From NCBI RefSeq assembly GCF_000336575.1, contig NZ_AOPO01000020.1, positions 16,634-80,633 on the forward strand: 64,000 nucleotides of DNA, written 5' to 3'. This stretch comes from Vreelandella titanicae BH1 (GTDB taxonomy: Bacteria > Pseudomonadota > Gammaproteobacteria > Pseudomonadales > Halomonadaceae). The notes beneath the pieces were generated by a model, which made no database searches, was not told the origin of the DNA, and worked only from the letters and a program-made list of their open reading frames with translations. Made by a program: the position numbers and the translations under genes. Below are positions 35,857 through 44,063 of this stretch, piece by piece (position 1 is the stretch's first letter; every line of letters begins with the position of its first letter).

Positions 35857-36678
35857 ATGAACCCTTCGACGCTGATAGGCATATTTGCCAGCATACTACT
35901 GTTGGTGAGCGTGCTGTTTTTCACCGCAGAGTCCCCTGAAAGTTTTATCAATTTGCCGGGTTTGGCCATTGTGGTGACCGGTACCCTAGCGGCAACCTTT
36001 ATCAGCTATCCGCTGAAAGAGGTGCTCCGCGTCGTACGGTTGGTGGGCTTGGTATTCCGGCGCGAAAATACCTATATGCGTGACGATATCCGCGAATTGG
36101 TGGATATGTCGCGACTCTGGTTTAAGGGCGATGTACGTGCTGTCGAGCGCGAGTTGGAGCATACCCGAAACCCGTTTTTGCGTACCGGGATCCAACTGGT
36201 CATTGCCAACACCAAAGAGGATGAAATTTTTGACATGCTGCGTTGGCGCATTGCCCGTCTTAAAGCGCGTGAGCATGCCGAGGCACAAATATTCCGTACC
36301 ATGGCCACCTACGCACCCGCATTTGGCATGATCGGCACCCTGGTGGGGCTGGTCAATATGCTGGAAGTCATGGACGCAGGCGACCTGCAGGTGATCGGCC
36401 CGCGCATGGCGGTGGCCCTGCTCACCACCTTCTACGGCATTTTACTCGCCAACTTGGTGTTTAAGCCGATTGCGGTGAAACTCGAGCGCCGCACCGAAGA
36501 GCGGCTGATTACCATGAACATGGTGCTGGAAGGTATTTCGCTGATTACCAAGCGCCGCCTGCCGTCGTTTATTGAAGAGACCCTCAACTCGTTTGTAGCT
36601 AACTATCACGATGAAATCCGTGATAACAGCGTCAAACCAAGGCCTGATTCGTCGGTTAGTGCGGCGGCGAAGGGGTAG
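35857..36678 (+). CDS. pomA: Second stator subunit, PomA/MotA family
   Basis: This 273-residue MotA/TolQ/ExbB-family protein has four membrane helices and the PomA-type segments FINLPGLAIVVTGTLAATFI, YAPAFGMIGTLVGLVNML and ALLTTFYGILLANLVFKPIA. It is clearly different from the MotA at 15403 and closer to sodium-type PomA/MotC. Ion choice cannot be proven from sequence alone. The ATG at 35857 has AAGGAG 6 nt upstream. It forms an operon with pomB and a diguanylate cyclase just downstream of fliA. Confidence 0.87.
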   Translation: MNPSTLIGIFASILLLVSVLFFTAESPESFINLPGLAIVVTGTLAATFISYPLKEVLRVVRLVGLVFRRENTYMRDDIRELVDMSRLWFKGDVRAVERELEHTRNPFLRTGIQLVIANTKEDEIFDMLRWRIARLKAREHAEAQIFRTMATYAPAFGMIGTLVGLVNMLEVMDAGDLQVIGPRMAVALLTTFYGILLANLVFKPIAVKLERRTEERLITMNMVLEGISLITKRRLPSFIEETLNSFVANYHDEIRDNSVKPRPDSSVSAAAKG

Positions 36679-36683
36679 GCCAG

Positions 36684-37358
36684 ATGCTTGACCGTGATAC
36701 GCGCCACGCACTGGAAATGACGCCGTCGCCAGGCGATGGTGACGAGGGTTGGCTAACCAGCTATTTGGATGTGCTGACGCTGCTAATCACGCTCTTTGTG
36801 CTGCTGCTTTCACTGACACCGCCGGGAGGCGGTGAGGCGGCTGATACTGCTTTCATGCGCTCGGCTAGCGCTGTATCATCATTGCCGCTGGCGTCTCTAG
36901 CCACTGGTATTCAGCCCCGCCATTCAGGGGTTCAGCCGCAGTTTGATGGGCTCGACATCCCCGGTGTCAGTGTTTCGCAAGGGAGTGAAGGGGTCACGTT
37001 ACGTATTGATACCAGCCTTTTATTTCCCAGCGGTCAAGCTGTACTGACTTCCCGTGGGCAAGAGGTGGTAGAAAGCCTTATCGATGTGCTGACCCGTTTT
37101 GACGGTCAGATTTCGGTAGAAGGCCACACCGACAGCGTGCCTATTTCAACGGCCCGCTTCCCCTCTAATTGGGAGCTTTCATCAGCGCGGGCTATCGCTG
37201 TGGTGAGGCATTTAGAGCGCCAAGGATTCAATATCTCTCGTATGCGGGCCGTCGGTTATGCCGACACCCAACCCATGGAACCGAACGCAACGGAGGAGGG
37301 CCGAGCTGCCAACCGTCGCGTAGAGTTGTTGCTAAGGCAGCAGGTCGAGGGTGAATAG
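36684..37358 (+). CDS. pomB: Second stator subunit, PomB/MotB family
   Basis: The 224-residue protein has a short N-terminus, a membrane helix (about 23-45) with a single ion-binding Asp29 (SYLDVLTLLITLFVLLLS), a plug/linker and an OmpA-like peptidoglycan-binding domain (VEGHTDSVPI, SNWELSSARA, RRVEL). The membrane helix resembles PomB more than the proton-type MotB at 16269. It follows pomA by 5 bp and precedes the GGDEF gene by 17 bp. Confidence 0.88.
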   Translation: MLDRDTRHALEMTPSPGDGDEGWLTSYLDVLTLLITLFVLLLSLTPPGGGEAADTAFMRSASAVSSLPLASLATGIQPRHSGVQPQFDGLDIPGVSVSQGSEGVTLRIDTSLLFPSGQAVLTSRGQEVVESLIDVLTRFDGQISVEGHTDSVPISTARFPSNWELSSARAIAVVRHLERQGFNISRMRAVGYADTQPMEPNATEEGRAANRRVELLLRQQVEGE

Positions 37359-37375
37359 ATTGCGAGGCCACGTTT

Positions 37376-39388
37376 GTGTCCATGTACCACCCGCGGTTGC
37401 AGTCGTTTGGAGCTCTGCTGGTTTTAGATGCCGATTGTCGCCGCATTCAAGCCAGTAGCACCAACTTAACCCGCTTGACCGGTATTGAGCGCCCTGAAAA
37501 TGGGCCGCACACTCTTGCCTATGTGTTAGGAAAACGGCTAAGCCAGCGGGTGCGCCGCGAGTTGCAGGGGCAGCAGAAACTCTCCGGCCCGCTGGTGTTT
37601 ATTCGTTCCAAGCATAGCTACATGCGTTTTCAGCTCTATGCTTACCGAGCAGGTGGGAAGGTCATCGTCGAGATTGAGCCACTCAACCCCCAAGGTAAGC
37701 GCCGCCTGCTTGGCACAGTCAATGAGCGGCTGATGCATTTAGCCGACGCAACCCACCAGGAAGAGCTGCTCGACTGCTTGGTTAACGCTATTCAACAGCT
37801 CACCGGCCATGATCGCGTCACCGTGTGCCATTTCGACAGTGATTGGCATGGTTTAATGGTTGCCGAAGCGCTGGGCAACCAGCTGCCTTCGCTGTTGGGT
37901 CAGCGCTTCCCCTCAAGCGACTTCCCTGTCGCCTTACGCAAAAGTTACCAACTTTACCCCGTTCGGTTAATTGAAGACGTCGATGCGCCGCCTGAAACGC
38001 TGACTCCCGCCTACTCGGGAGTCAGCCTTAGCGGCAGCTTTTTACGCGCCCCTGCCCCTGAGCGGCAGCGGTATTTAAATCGCCTGGGGGTGCGTGGGTC
38101 ATTCAGTTTGGCCATGCAGGGGGATACTGGCTTATGGGGTCTAGTGTTTTGCCATTCGCCAGCACCGCACTCGGTTGCACCCCCCGTGCGTGATGCCGTT
38201 CGCACCCTCGTGCAAATGGCCACCCAGCGCATGCTGTTGCTACGGGCGCGTCAAGAAGCCCGCTACCTACAACGGGTTCAGGATAGCCTCGTGCTCAGTG
38301 CGCGAACGCGCAGCGAGCCGCAAAGTCCCCAACAGTTACTTCATGAGCAGGCGGCTATCTGGATGAAGCTGTTTCGCGCCCATGGCGTGGTGCTGTGGGT
38401 GAATGGTGGCGCTTATCAAGCGGGTGTGACGCCGACTCCAGAAGCGATAAGCCAGTTTGTGCTGCGCCTGGAAAGAACTCATGTACATAGCGGCCCTTGG
38501 TGCACGCGCGAAATCGGCAAAGAGACGTTAACCGCTTCGCTAGCCATGCCCGAGCAGTGTGGGGCTCTAGCAGTGCCGCTGCCAATGAGTTCGACCCAGC
38601 GCGCCTGGCTGATTTTTTTTCGCCCCGAGCAGGTGGAAACGCTGTATTGGGCGATGCAGCCTACAACCAACCCTAAACCGGCCGTGATATTGGCTCCATC
38701 GGTTGCTTGGTCTGAAGAGGTAGTCGGCAGAAGTGAAGCGTGGCTGCGGGTAGAGCGCTTAGCGGCGGTAGACTTGGGGGAAGACCTGACGCTGGCGATT
38801 TCTGCCTATGAAATTAGCTCACTGAATATGCACCTGGAGCACGAACGCAAAGCCCTTGCCGAAGCCAACCAGCGTCTTGAGCAATTAGCCCATTTCGATC
38901 CTCTAACCAAGGTGTGGAACCGTTACCGCATCGAAGAAGCGATCAATGCAGAGCTGGTGGCTGCCAAGCGCTATGCGGCCGCTTTTGCCTTGCTACTGTT
39001 CGATGTGGATAACTTTAAGCAGATCAACGATGCTCACGGCCATAGCGTGGGTGACGATGTGCTGGTGGCCCTGGCGCGCTTAGTGGAAAGCTCGCTGCGT
39101 GGCTGCGACCACCTGGGCCGTTGGGGAGGCGAAGAGTTTATTGTGCTGGCGACTCATTCCGATGTTGATGCCGCCACTGGCCTGGCTGAGCGGCTGCGCT
39201 CGCTGGTAGAAGAGCTGCGTATAGAGGGCGTTGAGCAAACGGTTACAGTGAGTATCGGTGTCGCCGTTTGGCAGCCGGGTGACAGCTGTAAAACCCTTAT
39301 CTCCCGGGCTGATGACGCCATGTACCGCGCTAAGCATGGCGGACGCAACCGCGTTGAAATGGCGCTTGAGCCTGTGGTGCTGATTTAA
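37376..39388 (+). CDS. Phytochrome-like diguanylate cyclase (PAS-GAF-PHY-GGDEF), chromophore site degenerate
   Basis: The 670-residue protein is built like a bacteriophytochrome on a GGDEF domain. PAS-like (about 5-120) begins directly at LQSFGALLVLD, so the N-terminal stretch with the biliverdin-linking Cys is absent. The GAF domain has FPSSDFP near 178 in place of PASDIP, and the usual SPIH and CHH histidines are not present. A PHY-like region and helix follow. The GGDEF domain (about 510-665) is intact: GGEEF at 584-588, with an RGCD inhibitory site 5 residues before it. I expect an active c-di-GMP synthase sensing something other than light. It starts at GTG with GAGG 8 nt upstream, right after pomAB. 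Confidence 0.88.
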   Translation: MSMYHPRLQSFGALLVLDADCRRIQASSTNLTRLTGIERPENGPHTLAYVLGKRLSQRVRRELQGQQKLSGPLVFIRSKHSYMRFQLYAYRAGGKVIVEIEPLNPQGKRRLLGTVNERLMHLADATHQEELLDCLVNAIQQLTGHDRVTVCHFDSDWHGLMVAEALGNQLPSLLGQRFPSSDFPVALRKSYQLYPVRLIEDVDAPPETLTPAYSGVSLSGSFLRAPAPERQRYLNRLGVRGSFSLAMQGDTGLWGLVFCHSPAPHSVAPPVRDAVRTLVQMATQRMLLLRARQEARYLQRVQDSLVLSARTRSEPQSPQQLLHEQAAIWMKLFRAHGVVLWVNGGAYQAGVTPTPEAISQFVLRLERTHVHSGPWCTREIGKETLTASLAMPEQCGALAVPLPMSSTQRAWLIFFRPEQVETLYWAMQPTTNPKPAVILAPSVAWSEEVVGRSEAWLRVERLAAVDLGEDLTLAISAYEISSLNMHLEHERKALAEANQRLEQLAHFDPLTKVWNRYRIEEAINAELVAAKRYAAAFALLLFDVDNFKQINDAHGHSVGDDVLVALARLVESSLRGCDHLGRWGGEEFIVLATHSDVDAATGLAERLRSLVEELRIEGVEQTVTVSIGVAVWQPGDSCKTLISRADDAMYRAKHGGRNRVEMALEPVVLI

Positions 39389-39396
39389 GCAAACCT

Positions 39397-39999
39397 TTAG
39401 GTGCCACTACCTTCACACTGGGTGAGCATCCGGTTGATCGCCGCATCGGCGCCTTTTAGGCTAAAGGTCATATACCACGGCTCGCGCTCGTCCTGGTCGA
39501 AGCCGAGAAATAGCTGCTCCCCCTGGCGCATGTCGGCCATCAGTGATGCCAAGTCACTTAAATAAAAGTGAGCATAAAACCCGTCATCGCCGCGCTCAGT
39601 GATAAATTCCGCCATGGTGTCGATAACGGGCCGCTCATCGATGCGCAGCCGAGTGGGCACCAGGTTTACTGTACGGCTCTCTCCCTGCTGCTGCTCAAGG
39701 GTGACGCGCATCTCCAGCCAGGGTAAATCGCAAACGCCCGAGGTGGCATTCAAGCTCAGCGTCGCATCCGAGTAGCTGTGGGTTTCTACCGCCCGATAGT
39801 GGCGTTCGCCCCCCAGTGAGAGCGTCATTGACTGCCAATGGTCGTGGGTGGCCACATCGTCGGTATTGAAGGTGGTCGCGTTAGCGACGGGCGTAGCGAC
39901 CATCCACATGGTCGCTATCGCCACAACGGTAAACGTGAGCGTGCAAAGATACTGGGATGGAGAGCGCAGGAAGTGAGTTGCGGACATGATTAAAGCCAT
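39397..39999 (-). CDS. Exported protein of unknown function
   Basis: I do not recognise this 200-residue protein. It has a hydrophobic signal peptide (about 17-41, likely cleaved after ANA), a beta-rich mature part with WQSMTLSLGGERHYRAVET, and two cysteines (about residues 89 and 195) that could form a disulphide. The frame is convergent to the diguanylate cyclase gene, only 8 bp away. The start may be the ATG at 39999 or the one at 39987; neither has a strong ribosome-binding site. A periplasmic location is inferred. Confidence 0.65.
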   Translation of the reverse strand: MALIMSATHFLRSPSQYLCTLTFTVVAIATMWMVATPVANATTFNTDDVATHDHWQSMTLSLGGERHYRAVETHSYSDATLSLNATSGVCDLPWLEMRVTLEQQQGESRTVNLVPTRLRIDERPVIDTMAEFITERGDDGFYAHFYLSDLASLMADMRQGEQLFLGFDQDEREPWYMTFSLKGADAAINRMLTQCEGSGT

Positions 40000-40139
40000 T
40001 TAACCCAAAACCCCAGTCTATATCGTGTTTGGGATTGGCAAAATAGTAACGCGCTGATTTTCCTATATATGGTAGAAAAAATTAAAAAAAGTGCCTCATA
40101 TGGTGGGAGGTCACGTCTATACTTCACTTCGATGCTACG

Positions 40140-40167
40140 TATAATCGCCCTATTTGAGCGCTATAAT
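40140..40167 (+). promoter_or_regulatory. Two TATAAT boxes upstream of nrdJa
   Basis: TATAAT occurs at 40140-40145 and again at 40162-40167, 57 and 35 bp before the nrdJa start at the nearest end. Neither has a good -35 hexamer at 16-18 bp. The region 40000-40110 is AT-rich. No NrdR-box pair and no B12 riboswitch fold was recognised. Confidence 0.45.
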
Positions 40168-40196
40168 TCACCCTCGCTGTGAAGGAGTTTTGCGAC

Positions 40197-42308
40197 ATGA
40201 GCACCGCTGCCAAGGCTATGAAGACCTCTAACGATGTCCCTATGCAGGCCCCCTCGCGGGAAATATGGGACGCCAAATACCGTCTCAAGGATCGTCATAG
40301 CCAACCCGTTGATCAGGACGTTGGTGCTACGTTTGAACGGGTTGCTCGTGCCCTGGCAGCGGTGGAGGGAGATAAAGCGGAAGAGTGGTTGCCCAAATTT
40401 CGCTGGGCGTTGGAAAACGGCGCCATTCCTGCCGGTCGTATTCTCTCCAACGCGGGGGCTGAGGCCTACAAGCCTGCGGTGAGCCTGATTAACTGCACTG
40501 TCTCCCGCACCATTCGTGACTCCATGCGCGATATCCTCGACTCAGTGGTCGATGCGGGTATGACGCTGAAATCCGGGGCGGGTATCGGCTACGACTTCTC
40601 GACGCTGCGTCATAAGGGCGCGTTCGTATTCGGCGCTGGCGCGGGCACCAACGGTCCACTGGCGTTTATGGATATCTACGACAAGATGTGCTTCACCGTC
40701 GCCTCTGCTGGTGGTCGGCGTGGTGCCCAGATGGGCACCTTTGACGTGGGGCATCCGGACGTACGTGAGTTTATTCAGGCTAAGCGCGAAGCGGGGCGCC
40801 TACGACAGTTTAACCTCAGCTTGCTGATCACCGACGAATTTATGGAAGCGGTCAAGAACAATGCTGACTGGCCGCTGGCTTTTCCGCTGCACCCCGGTGA
40901 GAAAGAGGATGTCAAAGCGGAAGACCTGATCTACCGCGACTGGCCGGTGGTTGAAGAGGGCTACACGGTCGATGCCGAAGGCCGCGTCGCCTGCCGCATT
41001 GTTGAAGTGATTAAAGCGCGCGAGTTGTGGGACACCATCATGTCCTCCACCTACGACTACGCCGAGCCCGGCTTTATCCTCATCGACCAGGTTAATCGGA
41101 TGAACAACAACTGGTTCTGCGAAGATATCCGTGCGACGAATCCCTGTGGCGAACAGCCGTTACCGCCAGAAGGCGCCTGCCTGCTGGGTTCTGTCAACCT
41201 AACCAAGTTTGTGATCGACCCCTTTGGCGCCGAGCCGCGCTTTGATTGGGAACGCTATCGCAAAGTGGTGGCGATCTTCACCCGTATGCTCGACAACGTG
41301 GTGGAAATTGCTGGTCTACCGCTGCCCCAGCAGCAGCGTGAGATTGAAGCCAAGCGTCGCCACGGCATGGGTTTTCTAGGCTTAGGGTCGACGCTTACTA
41401 TGTTAAAGATTCCCTACGGCTCTAAGCAGTCACTGGTATTCACCGATGAAGTCAGCCGTCATTTAGCCATTGAGGGCTGGAAACAGGCGCTGGAGCTTTC
41501 TCAAGAGAAGGGCATGGCGCCGGTGCTCGAACAGGAGCACACCATTACCCCCAAAATGCTGCGTGAGCGGCCACAGTTGGCTAAAGATGGCTACGAAGTG
41601 GGTGATCAAGTGCCAGGGCGCATTCTGCACGCCCGTTACAGCCAATATATGGCCCAAGTGGCCGAGCATGAGCCGGAGTTGGTGGCGCAACTGGCCGAGC
41701 ACGGCGCGCGCTTTACCCACCACAGCTCGATCGCGCCGACCGGCACGATCAGCCTGTCGATGGGTAACAACGCCTCCAACGGTATCGAACCCTCCTTCTC
41801 GCATCGCTATTTCCGCAATATTATTCAGTCGGGCAAGAAGACCAAAGAGCAGGTCGAAGTCGTCTCCTTTGAGCTGGCCGCCTACCGTCACTTTATTGCA
41901 TCTGATGCGGTGGACAGCGACCTGCCTGACTACTTCGTTACCGCCGATGCGATATCTCCCGAACAGCACGTTGCCGTTCAAGCCGCCGCCCAGCACTGGG
42001 TGGATTCAGCGATCTCGAAAACGGTCAATGTGCCTACCGAGTTCCCCTTTGAACAGTTCCAGAACCTCTATTTGCAGGCTTATGAAAGCCGCTTAAAAGG
42101 CTGCACTACTTTTCGCTTTAATCCCGAAGCTTTCCAGGGCGTGCTCGTGCGGGAAGATGATCTTAAAAACACGACCTACGTATTCGAACTGGAAAACGGT
42201 GAAACCCTCGAACTAGCCGGGGATGAGAAGGTGATTTACGACGGTGAAGAGCATAACGCTGCCAACCTCTTTGATGGCTTAAAAGAAGGCACCTACGGCA
42301 AATGGTGA
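40197..42308 (+). CDS. nrdJ: Adenosylcobalamin-dependent ribonucleotide reductase, large subunit (class II)
   Basis: NrdJ reduces ribonucleotides to deoxyribonucleotides with a B12-derived radical and works with or without oxygen. The 703-residue protein shows the class II catalytic barrel: LINCTVSRTIRDSM, TLKSGAGIGYDFSTLR, NPCGEQPLPPEGACLLGSVN and TGTISLSMGNNASNGIEPSF. It stops without the C-terminal redox cysteines, which are on the next gene, as in Pseudomonas NrdJa/NrdJb. The ATG at 40197 has AAGGAG 9 nt upstream; an earlier ATG would add 6 residues. Confidence 0.96.
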   Translation: MSTAAKAMKTSNDVPMQAPSREIWDAKYRLKDRHSQPVDQDVGATFERVARALAAVEGDKAEEWLPKFRWALENGAIPAGRILSNAGAEAYKPAVSLINCTVSRTIRDSMRDILDSVVDAGMTLKSGAGIGYDFSTLRHKGAFVFGAGAGTNGPLAFMDIYDKMCFTVASAGGRRGAQMGTFDVGHPDVREFIQAKREAGRLRQFNLSLLITDEFMEAVKNNADWPLAFPLHPGEKEDVKAEDLIYRDWPVVEEGYTVDAEGRVACRIVEVIKARELWDTIMSSTYDYAEPGFILIDQVNRMNNNWFCEDIRATNPCGEQPLPPEGACLLGSVNLTKFVIDPFGAEPRFDWERYRKVVAIFTRMLDNVVEIAGLPLPQQQREIEAKRRHGMGFLGLGSTLTMLKIPYGSKQSLVFTDEVSRHLAIEGWKQALELSQEKGMAPVLEQEHTITPKMLRERPQLAKDGYEVGDQVPGRILHARYSQYMAQVAEHEPELVAQLAEHGARFTHHSSIAPTGTISLSMGNNASNGIEPSFSHRYFRNIIQSGKKTKEQVEVVSFELAAYRHFIASDAVDSDLPDYFVTADAISPEQHVAVQAAAQHWVDSAISKTVNVPTEFPFEQFQNLYLQAYESRLKGCTTFRFNPEAFQGVLVREDDLKNTTYVFELENGETLELAGDEKVIYDGEEHNAANLFDGLKEGTYGKW

Positions 42309-42365
42309 TGCTGCGTTAAGCGCCACCTGTTTAAAAACGCACACCTTTGCTAAGTGGAGAACACC

Positions 42366-43160
42366 ATGGCTGTAGAAATTACTTCAAAAATTGTGGGTTA
42401 CCGTATCAAGCAGCAGGAGCAGGCCGTTCCCGTTCCTGAGCTACAAGATGAAGATCCGCTAACGGTGCGTATACCTTCCCGTCCGGAAGGCACGTTGGAA
42501 GCCGTGTCTGAAAAGATTTCATACGTAGGCGCGGAAGGGCGCAAAAAAGTCTATTTGCTGGTGTCGTTTATGCCAGTGGAAGGCGTGATTGGCAGTAAGC
42601 GCGTGGTGATTGAGCGCCCGGTGGAGTTCTTTTTTCCGTCAGGGCAGCTCTCCAGCGAGCACCAGTGGATCACCGCGACCATGCGCAGCCTTTCGCTGGC
42701 GGCCCGTGGTGGTTACGTCACACAAGCGGTGGCGGATCTGCGCAAAGTGGCCTGGGACAAAGGCTTGGTGCGCTGTGGCATGAACCGCTGGAACAAGCCA
42801 ATGTTCCACGATTCGGAAGTGGCGGCGATTGCCTGGTCGATTCAGCAGATTCTTTATCGCCGCGGTTTTCTAGATCGGGATGGCAACCAGGTGCCGGTTG
42901 AAAAGCTGGTAGAGCGTTATGCTCATCGTATGGCTCACGGCCACGCTTGGCAGCCCGGTGCTGAAGACGAAGCTAATGATGCACCCATTGAAACAGGCGC
43001 GGTGGAGTCGATTGGCGGTGATAAGGCAACGAAGGGAAAAAAGCCTGAAGGCAGTGGCCCAGCCATAGTGGGTAACTGCCCCGAGTGCCGCGGTGAGCTG
43101 ATCATGATGGATGGCTGCCCGACCTGCTATGCTGGCTGCGGCTGGTCAAAGTGTGGTTAG
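42366..43160 (+). CDS. nrdJb: Class II ribonucleotide reductase small/C-terminal component NrdJb
   Basis: NrdJb supplies the C-terminal TSCPD-type region of the split class II reductase. The 264-residue protein ends in a cysteine cluster (CPECRGELIMMDGCPTCYAG, then CGWSKCG) that is thought to shuttle reducing equivalents or bind zinc. The ATG 42366 has GGAG 6 nt upstream. It follows nrdJ by 57 bp in the same direction and ends 5 bp before the convergent regulator gene. Confidence 0.92.
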   Translation: MAVEITSKIVGYRIKQQEQAVPVPELQDEDPLTVRIPSRPEGTLEAVSEKISYVGAEGRKKVYLLVSFMPVEGVIGSKRVVIERPVEFFFPSGQLSSEHQWITATMRSLSLAARGGYVTQAVADLRKVAWDKGLVRCGMNRWNKPMFHDSEVAAIAWSIQQILYRRGFLDRDGNQVPVEKLVERYAHRMAHGHAWQPGAEDEANDAPIETGAVESIGGDKATKGKKPEGSGPAIVGNCPECRGELIMMDGCPTCYAGCGWSKCG

Positions 43161-43165
43161 TTTTC

Positions 43166-43909
43166 TCAGGTGGAATCGCCTAACAGTGGCCGGACATTGT
43201 CGGTGAGGTAGCAATCGTCAAATTCACCTTCGGTGCATAGCGCGGATAAGTCTGGAATGGTGACATGGTGGCGGTCGCGAAATACTAGGCCGTCTTCACT
43301 AAGCGCCGTAAAGGTGCGGCTAACGTGTACCGGGCTTAGCCCGAGCACATCGGCTAACTGCTCCTGTGAGAGCGGCAGGCGGAACTGGTTGCTAATATCC
43401 GGGTTGGTTTGGCGCAGCCTTAAATACATTTCATACAGAAAATGCGCCATTTTCTTACGTGCACTGCGTCTGGCCAGAGTGACGAGGCGCTCAGTGAGCA
43501 GCGCCTGCTGACGGCTGCCAATGGCAAACATCACCGAGGTGAGAGGCAGCGAATGGCGAAATATTTCCAGCATACGTTTATGCGGGAAATGACAAATCAC
43601 GCCATCATCAATCATGCGCACATTTTCAAGCCGCTGCGAGAAGGCAAACTCGCGCAACCCGATGATATCGCCCGGCAAAAACACTTCGAGAATCTGTCGG
43701 TCACCATTCTCTAAGTGACGGTAGGAGTAGGCCCAACCACTTTTTAGCGTGCAAAACTCATTGGCCGCATCGCCCATCTCCCAGAGTAGCGTGCCCGACT
43801 TAATATTGGTTGGGCTCTCCTCTAGCGCCATGAGCAATCCCTTCTCATCATCGCTTAATGAGCAGTAGTGATTGAAGTGCTTAATAATACAGCTGTTTTC
43901 CTGACCCAC
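43166..43909 (-). CDS. Crp/Fnr-family transcriptional regulator
   Basis: The 247-residue protein has an N-terminal cyclic-nucleotide-binding-like domain (about 25-145; LPGDIIGLREFAF) and a C-terminal winged helix (about 160-235) with LSQEQLADVLGLSPVHVSRTF as recognition region. It has only a few scattered Cys and lacks the Fnr iron-sulphur cysteine spacing. The E/R residues that bind cAMP in CRP are not obvious, so the signal is unknown. The GTG 43909 has GGAGGG 7 nt upstream and is preferred to a GTG 6 codons earlier. Confidence 0.88.
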   Translation of the reverse strand: MGQENSCIIKHFNHYCSLSDDEKGLLMALEESPTNIKSGTLLWEMGDAANEFCTLKSGWAYSYRHLENGDRQILEVFLPGDIIGLREFAFSQRLENVRMIDDGVICHFPHKRMLEIFRHSLPLTSVMFAIGSRQQALLTERLVTLARRSARKKMAHFLYEMYLRLRQTNPDISNQFRLPLSQEQLADVLGLSPVHVSRTFTALSEDGLVFRDRHHVTIPDLSALCTEGEFDDCYLTDNVRPLLGDST

Positions 43910-44029
43910 GACGTATCCCTCCAGCACAGGATTGGATAATACTGCTAACGATTATCTGCCCGCCACTATAAACGATGTGGCCATCTACTGCGTCGCCCAA
44001 ATAGGCTAACTAGCGTACCTATTTAGCCT

Positions 44030-44050
44030 GGGGTGAGCAGCGCTCACCCC
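44030..44050 (-). terminator. Hairpin downstream of uvrA
   Basis: A perfect 9-bp GC-rich stem (GGGGTGAGC / GCTCACCCC) with a 3-nt loop lies 13 bp past the uvrA stop. It lacks a U-run on the minus strand, so termination may be partial. The remaining 43910-44029 spacer should hold the promoter of the Crp/Fnr gene, but none is clear. Confidence 0.5.
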
Positions 44051-44063
44051 TCGAAAACCAGCG

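Noticed and set aside
41470..42096. Open frame of 208 codons on the plus strand inside nrdJ
   Set aside because: It is in another frame of a certain gene, the translation is Arg/Ser/Pro-rich with no domain, and nrdJ explains the region fully.
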